In this document: in pieces, positions 56,309-63,885 of the stretch
Position numbering within the stretch: the stretch's first letter is position 1
Layout of the letters: each line of letters begins with the position of its first letter
NCBI GenBank assembly: GCA_038205395.1
Contig: JBBRBX010000005.1
Location: 1-64,000, forward strand
Direction of reading: 5' to 3'
Origin: Fredericiella sp038205395
Lineage (GTDB): Bacteria > Chloroflexota > Anaerolineae > Caldilineales > Caldilineaceae
Length of the DNA stretch: 64,000 nt
Made by a program: the position numbers and the translations under genes
Notes under the pieces: generated by a model
Database searches by the model: none
What the model was told of the DNA's origin: nothing
The model's input: the letters and a program-made list of their open reading frames with translations, nothing else

Positions 56309-57853
56309 TTATTGCTCGTTTTTTGGGTCCAAAGTCAACTGATGAAGAAAAGCAACCGCGTGTTGCTCGATGCGTTTGCGCTCGTCTTCGTCGATGTTAC
56401 GCAGACCAAGCACCGCTGGGCCAAAGCGAGGATTGGCACGCAGCTTCTCCTCATGCTTGATCAGAAAATTCCAGTAAAGAAAGTTGAACGGGCAAGCATC
56501 ATTCCCTGTCCGTTTGGCATAATCAAATGGACAGCTCGCGCAGTAGTCGCTCATCCGTTTGATGTAGTTTGCAGAGGCGATGTAGGGTTTCGTGGCTGTC
56601 TTGCCACCATCAGCATTCAGGCCCATTCCAAGCACATTGGGGATCATCACCCATTCATAAGCGTCCACGAATGTGCTCAAAAACCAGTCGTTGACGCTGA
56701 TGGGATGCAGCCCAGCAAGGGTGCTGAAGTTTGCCAGCACCATCAAGCGCTCAATGTGATGCACATAGCCATCCTGTCTGACACGCTGCAGTATGTGCCG
56801 CATACAGTTCATTGCGGTATCGCCTGTCCAGAAGAACTCTGGGAGCGATTGGGTAGCGTCCCAGGAGTTGGCGTTCAAAATGCCAGGCATCTGCCGCCAG
56901 TACTGCCAGTACATGAATTCACGCCAGCCAAGAACCTGCCGGACCAGACCCTCAACCGAGTTGATCGGTGCCATGCCGGCGGCATAGGCTGCTTCTGCGG
57001 CCCGGATGACCTGCATGGGTTCAAGCAAGCCGATATTGAGATAAGGCGACAGGAACGAGTGGTAAAGCTGGCCATCTCGTGTTGCCATCGCATCTTCATA
57101 GTCCCCAAAACGAGAAAGACGATGTGCAATAAAATCCTGCAACGCATCAACTGCTTGTTCATGGCTGACAGCCAGATCGAATCCCTCAATTTGCCCAAAT
57201 CCACCGCTTGTTTTGACCGCGTGGATAACCGCTTCGGTCAATTCATCCGGGGTGAAATGCGCGTGTCGTGGCGCAACCGCATCCTTTGGATAAGGTTTAC
57301 GGTTTTGTTTGTCATAATTCCATATTCCACCAACGGGCTGCTTGCCGTCCATCAGAACATCGAAATGGCGGCGCATGCTGCGATAGAAGTGCTCCATGAC
57401 GTAGGGCTTGTCCGGTTGCGACTGAGGATATGGATTGAAGGTACCAACCAGGAACTGCGTGTTAGGAACAAGCTCGACATTTACACCGAGTACTGCCCTC
57501 ATTCGCGTGTGCTGCCAGTTCCGCCCTGCATATTCGCTGGCTTCCATCGCCACAATTCGATCTGGCTGATACTCCGACACATGGCTGCGCAACCCCTCTG
57601 CCGTATTGGGGGCGTGACGATAGTCTACGACATAGCCTTGCTGCCTTAATCGTTCAGCGTAGTGGCGCATCGCACTCTTGAGTAGTACTGCCTTTTTCTT
57701 GTGGTATGGATGGCGTGCGAAGCGGCTCTCGCTTTCAATTAGTGTCACATAGGTTGCATCTGGGGCAGCCATCGCATGGGCATGCGTCAATGCTGGATGC
57801 TTCTCCAGCAATTGATCGCCAAGAATCCAGATTGAGGTCGATGCTTGTTTCAT
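56309..57853 (-). CDS. phrB: Prokaryotic iron-sulfur (6-4) photolyase / cryptochrome-like protein (PhrB, FeS-BCP type)
   Basis: A 514-residue member of the FeS-BCP photolyase branch (deoxyribodipyrimidine photolyase-related). The four [4Fe-4S] cysteines are at 350 (AMNCMRHIL), 438 and 441 (YCASCPFDY) and 454 (ACPFNFLYW), the same numbers as in the characterised Agrobacterium PhrB. The FAD-pocket segment VRQVLGWREFMYWQYW and the DWFLSTFVDAYEWVMIPNVL region are intact. The enzyme repairs (6-4) UV photoproducts using light. The start MKQASTSIWILGDQLL at 57853 is chosen; the longer frame runs into an ISL3 fragment. It is divergent from the rhodopsin gene. Confidence 0.93.
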   Translation of the reverse strand: MKQASTSIWILGDQLLEKHPALTHAHAMAAPDATYVTLIESESRFARHPYHKKKAVLLKSAMRHYAERLRQQGYVVDYRHAPNTAEGLRSHVSEYQPDRIVAMEASEYAGRNWQHTRMRAVLGVNVELVPNTQFLVGTFNPYPQSQPDKPYVMEHFYRSMRRHFDVLMDGKQPVGGIWNYDKQNRKPYPKDAVAPRHAHFTPDELTEAVIHAVKTSGGFGQIEGFDLAVSHEQAVDALQDFIAHRLSRFGDYEDAMATRDGQLYHSFLSPYLNIGLLEPMQVIRAAEAAYAAGMAPINSVEGLVRQVLGWREFMYWQYWRQMPGILNANSWDATQSLPEFFWTGDTAMNCMRHILQRVRQDGYVHHIERLMVLANFSTLAGLHPISVNDWFLSTFVDAYEWVMIPNVLGMGLNADGGKTATKPYIASANYIKRMSDYCASCPFDYAKRTGNDACPFNFLYWNFLIKHEEKLRANPRFGPAVLGLRNIDEDERKRIEQHAVAFLHQLTLDPKNEQ

Positions 57854-57915
57854 ATCGTCCCACAGTGATTGGCTATGCTGATTTGGATGGTGAGCGGTCC
57901 TCTGAACGCGGTACA

Positions 57916-58245
57916 TTATAATTGACCTGTCAACGTGTTGGTTCGCCGCGCAACCGGGGGAACGATGTCGCCGAACCGCTCCGTGAAGAGCTTGCGTCGG
58001 CACGTTGCATTGGCGCAGCGGAACCGGCGCAGGGTTACTGCCGCTTCTGCCCAAGGCAGATCGGCGAGCCGACGCACGTAGCGACAGTGCACCCGCCGCG
58101 CTTCTTGGTTGCACACCGGGCACTGCACCGGCATTTGTGTGCTGATTACATGCAGTGTGATGGACTTCGCCGCTGTAGTCCATAATGTAAATGTAGTCGG
58201 CCGCAACTGAGCCTCGAATATTATAGGGCACAATATGATTGCCAT
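57916..58245 (-). pseudogene. ISL3-family transposase, N-terminal fragment
   Basis: About 109 residues match the zinc-finger start of ISL3 transposases: CPVCNQEARRVHCRYVRRLA, LPWAEAAVTLRRFRCANATC and RRKLFTERFGDIVPPVARRT. The frame ends right after TNTLTGQL, where the full protein would continue with its DDE domain, so more than two thirds of the gene is missing. It lies between the photolyase and the rhodopsin and marks past insertion. Confidence 0.8.
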
Positions 58246-58295
58246 TCGTCCTTGTCATCACAATTGCGGGAAAGCTGGTCACGCACGCAAATTGA

Positions 58296-58577
58296 CAGCC
58301 AGTCCTTGCACTCTGGGAAGTCGCAATCGGAGTCGGTCTACTGACGGGAGAGCACCGGCGGCTAACCCTCCTCCTGCTCTTCCTCCAAATGGGTGGCACA
58401 ACCTTACCGTTGGTGATTCTGCCCGAGGTGGTATGGCCGAGATTCTCATGCGGTCTGACATTGGAAGGGCAAGATCAATGTGTCGTCAAGAACCTAGCAA
58501 TCATTGGCTCGGCTCTTGGGCTGGGCGGGACTGTACGGGGGGGCCGCCTGATTGCCAAGCCGATTGAAGAATCGTAG
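58296..58577 (+). pseudogene. Remnant of a DoxX-like membrane protein gene (C-terminal half)
   Basis: An open frame without its own start reads PVLALWEVAIGVGLLTGEHR, LTLLLLFLQMGGTTLPLVIL and GQDQCVVKNLAIIGSALGLG. This is the pattern of the last helices of DoxX/DUF417-type membrane proteins. A stop codon precedes it at 58293-58295. It is probably what is left of a gene cut by the ISL3 insertion. Confidence 0.5.
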
Positions 58578-58687
58578 CCATTGCGCAGAATGTGGAATTT
58601 ATCACATACGGCGTCCGCTTCTTCCGATACCATATTGTATAAGTCATGTATAGATTTTGTACAATCAATGCGTTTCCGCAAGTCTTA

Positions 58688-58740
58688 TTGACAGCCGTTA
58701 CCAGCGGCTCAATATGGTATCGCATAAAAGGAGAATAAGA
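58688..58740 (+). promoter_or_regulatory. Promoter and ribosome binding site of the rhodopsin gene
   Basis: TTGACA at 58688-58693 is a consensus -35 box. AATATG/TATGGT about 17-19 bases later is a weak -10. AAAGGAG lies 8 bases before the ATG at 58741. Confidence 0.55.
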
Positions 58741-59577
58741 ATGCAGTCGCTTTCGATCGGTGAGTTTAGTTTGGTATACAACATGCTGTCGTTTGCGCTG
58801 GCAGCCATGTTGGGTAGCTTCGTCTTCTTCGTTTTGGCTCGCGAGCACGTCGACAAAAAGTATCGACTTGCGCTCGTTATGTCCGCCATCGTGGTGGCAG
58901 TCGCCGGTTATCACTACTGGCGCATCTTCGAGAGTTGGGGCGCGGCCTTCAACCTCGAGAATGGCAGCTACGTCCCGTCCGGCACACCGTTCAACGACGG
59001 CTATCGCTACGTCGATTGGTTGCTTACCGTGCCGCTGCTGGTCGCCGAGCTAGTGGCTGTGTTGGCTCTGGCCCGTTCCAAGAGTGTCAATCTGACCGCC
59101 AAACTGGTCTTCGCTGCCGTACTGATGATTGCACTCGGCTATCCGGGCGAAATCTCGACCGACATGACGGCTCGGGCCTTCTGGGGCGCCCTCAGTACGA
59201 TTCCGTTCGTCTATATCCTATGGGTACTGTGGGTTGAGCTTGGGCGTGCCGTGGAGCGTGAGAGCAGTCAGGTCAAGATTCTGTTACGCAATACGCGACT
59301 TCTGCTGCTGGCGACCTGGGGCTTCTATCCGATTACCTACATGCTGCCCATGTTTGGTATCGTTGGCGCTACTGCACTGGTTGGCATGCAAGTTGGCTAC
59401 AGCATCGCAGACGTGGCAGCGAAATGCGGCTATGGTCTGATGATCTACGCCATCGCCAGGGCGAAGAGCGGGGCGGATCAAGCAGTGCAGGGCGAAGTTA
59501 TGACGAAAGCGTTAACGGTCAGCAATGTGACACACGGTGGCACCAAGGTGGTCGATCCGGCCGTCATGCAGGGCTAA
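58741..59577 (+). CDS. Xanthorhodopsin-type light-driven proton pump
   Basis: A 278-residue seven-helix type-1 rhodopsin. The Schiff-base lysine is Lys228 (SIADVAAKCGYG). The proton-pump triad in helix C is Asp92, Thr96 and Glu103 (YVDWLLTVPLLVAEL), equal to the DTE motif of proteorhodopsin. His58 (GYHYWR) is the usual partner of the counter-ion Asp. Leu100 is the green-tuning residue. Gly149 (FWGALSTIPF) corresponds to the small residue that lets xanthorhodopsin and Gloeobacter rhodopsin bind a carotenoid antenna. Overall it matches xanthorhodopsin (GEFSLVYNMLSF, SFVFFVLARE). No retinal synthesis gene is in the window. Confidence 0.96.
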   Translation: MQSLSIGEFSLVYNMLSFALAAMLGSFVFFVLAREHVDKKYRLALVMSAIVVAVAGYHYWRIFESWGAAFNLENGSYVPSGTPFNDGYRYVDWLLTVPLLVAELVAVLALARSKSVNLTAKLVFAAVLMIALGYPGEISTDMTARAFWGALSTIPFVYILWVLWVELGRAVERESSQVKILLRNTRLLLLATWGFYPITYMLPMFGIVGATALVGMQVGYSIADVAAKCGYGLMIYAIARAKSGADQAVQGEVMTKALTVSNVTHGGTKVVDPAVMQG

Positions 59578-59686
59578 GCTGTACGCTCAATTGAGAAACG
59601 TGAATCCGCAATATTGACCCCTTGCAGAACAGACCCGCCTCTGCAAGGGGCCTCTATCTGCCATCTAGGTAGGAGAGCCAAGTAAC

Positions 59687-60044
59687 ATGAACGTGTTGCT
59701 CAAGCCGACGATTCAGTTCAAACCAGAGCACGAAAACGAACCGTTTTTCCGAGAAACCGCAACGCTTTTCGAGAGCGTCAAACAGCACGACTTTGATACG
59801 CTGGCCGCCCTTTGCGACGACGACTTTGGCATCGTCGACCTGAACACCAACGGCAGTAGCGTCATCATTTCCAACCGCTCAGAATGAGAGAACTGGTTTC
59901 TCACCTTGTTTGCCCGGTTGGATGAGATACAGGCAGAGACAGGCGGCTCGCTTCACGTGCGTCGCTACCATCATCTGGAAAAACGTACTCGGCGCGTGGA
60001 GAGAGTCACGCTGGCATTGCTCATTGGTACGTGTCGAATCCTAA
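59687..60044 (+). pseudogene. Broken NTF2/SnoaL-like gene downstream of the rhodopsin
   Basis: The first 66 codons (FFRETATLFESVKQHDFDTL, CDDDFGIVDLNTNGSSV, NRSE) look like the start of an NTF2-like (DUF4440-type) protein. A TGA at 59885-59887 stands where the family often has Trp (NRSE-stop-ENWF). The same frame then continues ENWFLTLFARLDEIQAETG. The family-like end WHCSLVRVES with a TAA at 60042-60044 is one frame off, indicating a further deletion. GGAG lies ahead of the ATG. It is probably a decayed partner of the rhodopsin. Confidence 0.5.
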
Positions 60045-60071
60045 ACTTCATCGGAATTGTTTGACTCCAAT

Positions 60072-60460
60072 AGGACTTACGCAGTTGAAGGTGAACAGGT
60101 CAACGAATAGAGCGGTTGGGCGAGAAAAGTCGTAACCGCACGCCGGATAATGGCGGTCTTAGCCTCATACCAGGAGATGCCAAAGACAAAGCGTTCCAGG
60201 CGCAGAAAGGTACGCAGGGCCAGACCGATATGGGTGCAACGAACCAATGACGGCATAGAAGAGGAGCAGGCAGCTGCTCTCATTGCGAAACGGCGCATTC
60301 ATCTTGTGCGAACGTTTTTTGACCTCCTGGAACAGCCGCTCGATGACAAGCGGCGAGCTGCTGGTCGGCGGCCTGGCGGTCAGGCTGATAGAAGATGGTG
60401 CGCAGCTCCGGCAGCAGTTCGTTGCGTTTGCGCGTGGGCAGATAGCCGACGAGGACATGG
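60072..60460 (-). pseudogene. Composite of decayed transposase fragments
   Basis: Three minus-strand pieces in different frames resemble transposase parts. They are VLVGYLPTRKRNELLPELRT (about 60395-60460), IERLFQEVKKRSHKMNAPFR with NESSCLLLFYAVIGSL (about 60240-60345), and CTHIGLALRTFLRLERFVFG with SWYEAKTAIIRRAVTTFLAQ ending PSTA (60077-60245). The second resembles IS256/Mutator C-termini; the third is the end of a different DDE transposase. A terminal-repeat-like GGACTTACGCAGTTGA lies at 60073-60088. None is functional. Confidence 0.6.
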
Positions 60461-60650
60461 ACGCGCTGCTCGACCGGCTGGGCGTCCAGGAGCCGCTGAC
60501 GCGCTGGGCGTCTCCGACGGCGGCCCGATCGCGCTCGACCTCGCCGCCATCGATCCGCGCGTCGAGCGCGTCGTGCTGGTGGCCCGCTGTCAGCGCGAGC
60601 TGCCTCGCCCCCGCCGCTGCCTGCGGACTTCATGCACGATTTCGTCGATT
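60460..60650 (+). other. Short unassigned segment with a possible alpha/beta-hydrolase gene scrap
   Basis: Between the transposase scraps and the glycosidase, one frame reads LGVSDGGPIALDLAAIDPRV, like a nucleophile elbow and following helix of an alpha/beta hydrolase. A second frame reads DEDMDALLDRLGVQ just before it. No complete gene is present, so this is at most a fragment left by rearrangement. Confidence 0.3.
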
Positions 60651-62246
60651 TCATCCAAGGATTACGGTCTCGTCTTCAGGCGCAGTCTCATCCCAGCAGA
60701 TGTACACCCGCGGCCCGCCGCCTTCGTCGGGGATCGCCTCCCGGGCTGACGCGCGTGCGCCCGCCCGCAAGACCTCACCCGTGCGCGGGTCGATCACCCG
60801 GTATGGCAGCGGCACGTCCGCGCTGATGATCGGCAGCGGCCCGCCCTCGCCGGCGTAGGCGATGAAGAGCTTGCCGGGGATCAGCAGCCCGCGGCGGCCG
60901 TAGGTGACTTCCCAGTCGGGCGCAATGTCGGCCAGCGGCAGGCCGTCGAGAATGCGGCCGACGAGGCCCGCGTAGGTGGCGCCCTCGAAGTCCAGCGCCT
61001 CCCGCCAGCCGCAGCCGGGCGCCATGAAGAAGTCGGCAAAGCCCGCCTCATCCCCATGATGCGCCCACTGCCAGAGGCTGCCCGCTCCGTAGACGACGCC
61101 AAAGGTGCCCCCGGCGCAGAGGTTGCTCCAGGCTTCGTGCCCCTGCCACCAGCCGGCCGCCTTGCCCCGCTGCCCGCCATGCTCGTAGGTCGGCTCGCCG
61201 TTCGCCACGCCCTTGACCGGCCTGTTGCGCCACATGTCGGCCACCCGCTCCGGCACATGCTCGCCGTTGTGCCCCGTCTGACACCACTGGAAATCCAGCC
61301 AGGGCGCATCCTGCGAGGCGTCCGCCACGGCGTGGGGGCGGTAGTGGATGCCGGTGGGCTGGCCGTAGGCGTCCCAGCGCTCGACTTCCTCGCCGCCTGC
61401 CGCCACCTGCGGCTCGCGCCCGCTGCCGTCGCCGCCCACCAGATAGACCGCCGGGCGCGCGCCGTAGCGCGCCACCAGGTAGCGGCAGTAGCGGGCATAC
61501 TCCTGCAGCGGCAGCACGGGACCGGCGACGCGCAGCCCCTTCCAGCCAAAGCCAAAGAAGACCGGCTGGTAGACCGGCACGATCTCATGCGCCACAAGAG
61601 TGTCGATCAGCCCGTCCAGGTACTGGAAATAGGCGGGGTTCAGTTCGTTGATGTGCCCCGTCGGCAGATCCTCGAAGCCAACATCAAACCCCTCGTCGGC
61701 GCCGCGGTCGCGCGGGCCGCGCGCGTCCATGTCGGGCTGCACGCTCATCAGCAGCGCAGCGTTGAAGCCCTTCGCCTGCCGGTCGCGCGCGTAGACCTCG
61801 CACTCGGCGTGCGTCGCGCGCCAGGGCAGCCCCCAGGCCGTGTCGCCCACCAGTACGGATGCGCGGCCATCAGCGTGCACCAGGTTGCGCTTGCCTTCCG
61901 ACATACGCCAGAAGCCGTGCCGGTAGAAGCGATTGTCTGCATCCGAATCCGCCGTCTCTGCGTTCACTGTGCAGACAAGCTCGCCGGTCTGGTCGGCCAA
62001 CCCGGCGTCATCCGGCGTGCTGAAGCTGCGCCACGTCCAGCGCCCTGCCGCCGGCGCGGCAAAGCGAATCTTCCAGGTGCGCCCGCCGTCCCAGAAGGCT
62101 GGGCGGCGCAGCGTCACGCCGCGCTCGTCGCTGAAATCGGCCCACACCTCGACATCCGTGTAGCCATTGGCGTACTCGCGCGCGGCAGTGAGGGTGAACT
62201 CCGCCTCACGCCACGGCGCTGCAACTGCTGTGCTGCTTTGCGGCAT
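60651..62246 (-). CDS. DUF5060/DUF4038-type glycoside hydrolase (apiosidase-like)
   Basis: A 531-residue cytosolic protein; no signal peptide seen. The N-terminal beta domain (WREAEFTLTAAREYANGYTD, FWDGGRTWKIRFAAPAAGRW) is DUF5060-like. A TIM barrel follows with FYRHGFWRMSEGKRNLVHAD, VLVGDTAWGLPWRATHAE, WCQTGHNGEHVPE and ANGEPTYEHGGQRG, as in DUF4038 glycosidases. A C-terminal beta domain (collagen-binding-like in this family) ends the protein. The ATG at 62246 is preferred to the TTG two codons earlier. Substrate unknown, possibly a plant-derived oligosaccharide. Confidence 0.8.
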   Translation of the reverse strand: MPQSSTAVAAPWREAEFTLTAAREYANGYTDVEVWADFSDERGVTLRRPAFWDGGRTWKIRFAAPAAGRWTWRSFSTPDDAGLADQTGELVCTVNAETADSDADNRFYRHGFWRMSEGKRNLVHADGRASVLVGDTAWGLPWRATHAECEVYARDRQAKGFNAALLMSVQPDMDARGPRDRGADEGFDVGFEDLPTGHINELNPAYFQYLDGLIDTLVAHEIVPVYQPVFFGFGWKGLRVAGPVLPLQEYARYCRYLVARYGARPAVYLVGGDGSGREPQVAAGGEEVERWDAYGQPTGIHYRPHAVADASQDAPWLDFQWCQTGHNGEHVPERVADMWRNRPVKGVANGEPTYEHGGQRGKAAGWWQGHEAWSNLCAGGTFGVVYGAGSLWQWAHHGDEAGFADFFMAPGCGWREALDFEGATYAGLVGRILDGLPLADIAPDWEVTYGRRGLLIPGKLFIAYAGEGGPLPIISADVPLPYRVIDPRTGEVLRAGARASAREAIPDEGGGPRVYICWDETAPEDETVILG

Positions 62247-62299
62247 AGCCAAATATCCGATCTGAGTACAAGTTAGTTTTATGTCAATAACTTATCCGT

Positions 62300-62366
62300 C
62301 CAGCCCGCACGTGGCGTGCGCACTGAACGCTTGGCTTACTCGTCCAGAGCGCACGGCCACGTGCGC
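62300..62366. repeat. Imperfect inverted repeat in the glycosidase-gltD gap
   Basis: GCACGTGGCGTGCGC (near 62312-62326) and GCGCACGGCCACGTGC (near 62348-62363) are imperfect inverted repeats. They lie between the gltD stop and the glycosidase start with no T run, so a terminator role is uncertain. The rest of the 145-base gap holds nothing recognised. Confidence 0.45.
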
Positions 62367-62391
62367 TTTGGATGTTCTAGAGGTTGAACGT

Positions 62392-63885
62392 TCAAGGCAG
62401 CGCGGTCTCGCCCATCAGCCAGCGATCCACTTCGCGCGCCGCCCCGCGCCCTTCGTTGATCGCCCAGACGACCAGGCTCTGGCCGCGGCGCATGTCGCCG
62501 GCGGCAAAAATGCCTTCGATGCTGGTGCGAAACTTGCCGTGCTCGGCCAGCACGTTGGAGCGCGCGTCGCGCGCAACGCCCAACTGATCCACCAGAAAGT
62601 CCTCCGGGCCGCGGAAGCCCATCGCCAGCAGCACCAAATCCGCCGGCCAGACTTCCTCCGTCCCCGGCTGTTCGATGAACTGCATACGGCCTTCGGCAAA
62701 CTTCATCTCCACGCGCACGGTGTGCAGCTCTTTGACATGGCCGTTGGCGTCGCCCACAAAGCGCTTGGTCGAAATTTGATAAGTGCGCGGGTCCTGGCCG
62801 AAGCGCGCCTCGGCTTCCACCTGGCCATAATCCTGGCGAAAAACGCGCGGCCACTGCGGCCACGGGTTGTCGGAGGCGCGATCATCGGGCGGGCGCGGGA
62901 CAATCTCGAACTGCGCCAGGTTCTTGCAGCCGTGGCGCAGCGAGGTGGCCACGCAGTCCGTCCCCGTATCGCCGCCGCCGATGACGACCACGCTGCGCCC
63001 CTCCGCCGAAATGAAGTGACCGTTGCTGTAGACGCCGGAACGCTCGTCAAGCAGATGCCTAGTGTTGCCGCGCAGGAAATCCATCGCAAAGTGGATGCCC
63101 TTGAGTTCGCGGCCGGGGATAGGCAGGTCATTGGGCTTGGTGGCGCCGCCCGCCAGGACGATGACATCAAACTTGGCGCGCAATTTGTCGATGGGGTAAT
63201 GTGCACCGATTTCAGTATTGGTGATAAAGCGCACTCCTTCGGCCTCCAGCAGATCGACCCGCCGCTGCACGACCGCTTCCTTGTCCAGCTTCATGTTGGG
63301 GATGCCGTACATCAGCAGCCCGCCGATGCGGTCGGCGCGCTCGAAGACCGTCACCCAGTGGCCCACTTTGTTCAACTGGGCGGCGCAGGCCAGCCCGGCC
63401 GGGCCGGAGCCGACGATGGCCACCTTTTTGCCGGTGCGTACAGGCGGAGCCTGCGGCACGATCCAGCCTTCGGCAAAGCCCTTGTCGACAATGGCGCATT
63501 CGATGCTCTTGATCGTCACCGCCGGTTCGAGCAGCCCCACCGTGCATGACCCCTCGCATGGAGCCGGGCAGACGCGCCCGGTGAACTCCGGGAAGTTGTT
63601 GGTTTTGTGCAGCCGGTTGAGCGCCTCGCGCCACAGCCCGCGATAGACCAGGTCGTTCCACTCCGGGATCAGGTTGTTGACCGGGCAGCCCGCGGCCATG
63701 CCGTTGATCAGTTGGCCCGTCTGGCAGAAAGGGATGCCGCAGTCCATACAGCGCGCACCTTGCACCTTGAGCTTGCTTTCGCTGAAGTGCAGATGAAACT
63801 CATCCCAATCCTGCAGCCGCTGCACGGGGTCGCGGTCGCCCGATACTTCGCGCGGATACTCCAAAAAGCCGGTTGGCTTGCCCAT
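62392..63885 (-). CDS. gltD: Glutamate synthase, small (beta) subunit
   Basis: NADPH-dependent electron donor to GltB. The 497-residue protein has the N-terminal Cys clusters (CMDCGIPFC, AGCPVNN, CPAPCEGSC) for [4Fe-4S] centres, the FAD motif VAIVGSGPAGLACAAQLN and the NADPH motif VVIGGGDTGTDCVATSLRHG. A C-terminal GIFAAGDMRRGQSLVVWAI segment binds FAD. Its ATG overlaps by one base the stop of the preceding gltB (TGATG), so the two are coupled. Confidence 0.96.
   Translation of the reverse strand: MGKPTGFLEYPREVSGDRDPVQRLQDWDEFHLHFSESKLKVQGARCMDCGIPFCQTGQLINGMAAGCPVNNLIPEWNDLVYRGLWREALNRLHKTNNFPEFTGRVCPAPCEGSCTVGLLEPAVTIKSIECAIVDKGFAEGWIVPQAPPVRTGKKVAIVGSGPAGLACAAQLNKVGHWVTVFERADRIGGLLMYGIPNMKLDKEAVVQRRVDLLEAEGVRFITNTEIGAHYPIDKLRAKFDVIVLAGGATKPNDLPIPGRELKGIHFAMDFLRGNTRHLLDERSGVYSNGHFISAEGRSVVVIGGGDTGTDCVATSLRHGCKNLAQFEIVPRPPDDRASDNPWPQWPRVFRQDYGQVEAEARFGQDPRTYQISTKRFVGDANGHVKELHTVRVEMKFAEGRMQFIEQPGTEEVWPADLVLLAMGFRGPEDFLVDQLGVARDARSNVLAEHGKFRTSIEGIFAAGDMRRGQSLVVWAINEGRGAAREVDRWLMGETALP

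Noticed and set aside
57854..58399. N-terminal extension of the photolyase frame up to 58399
   Set aside because: The added 182 residues run antisense-like through the ISL3 fragment in another frame; the cluster cysteines number exactly as in PhrB only with the start at 57853.
60150..60749. A 199-codon plus-strand frame over the transposase scraps
   Set aside because: It mixes antisense of transposase fragments with a short hydrolase-like piece and overlaps the end of the glycosidase; not a real gene.
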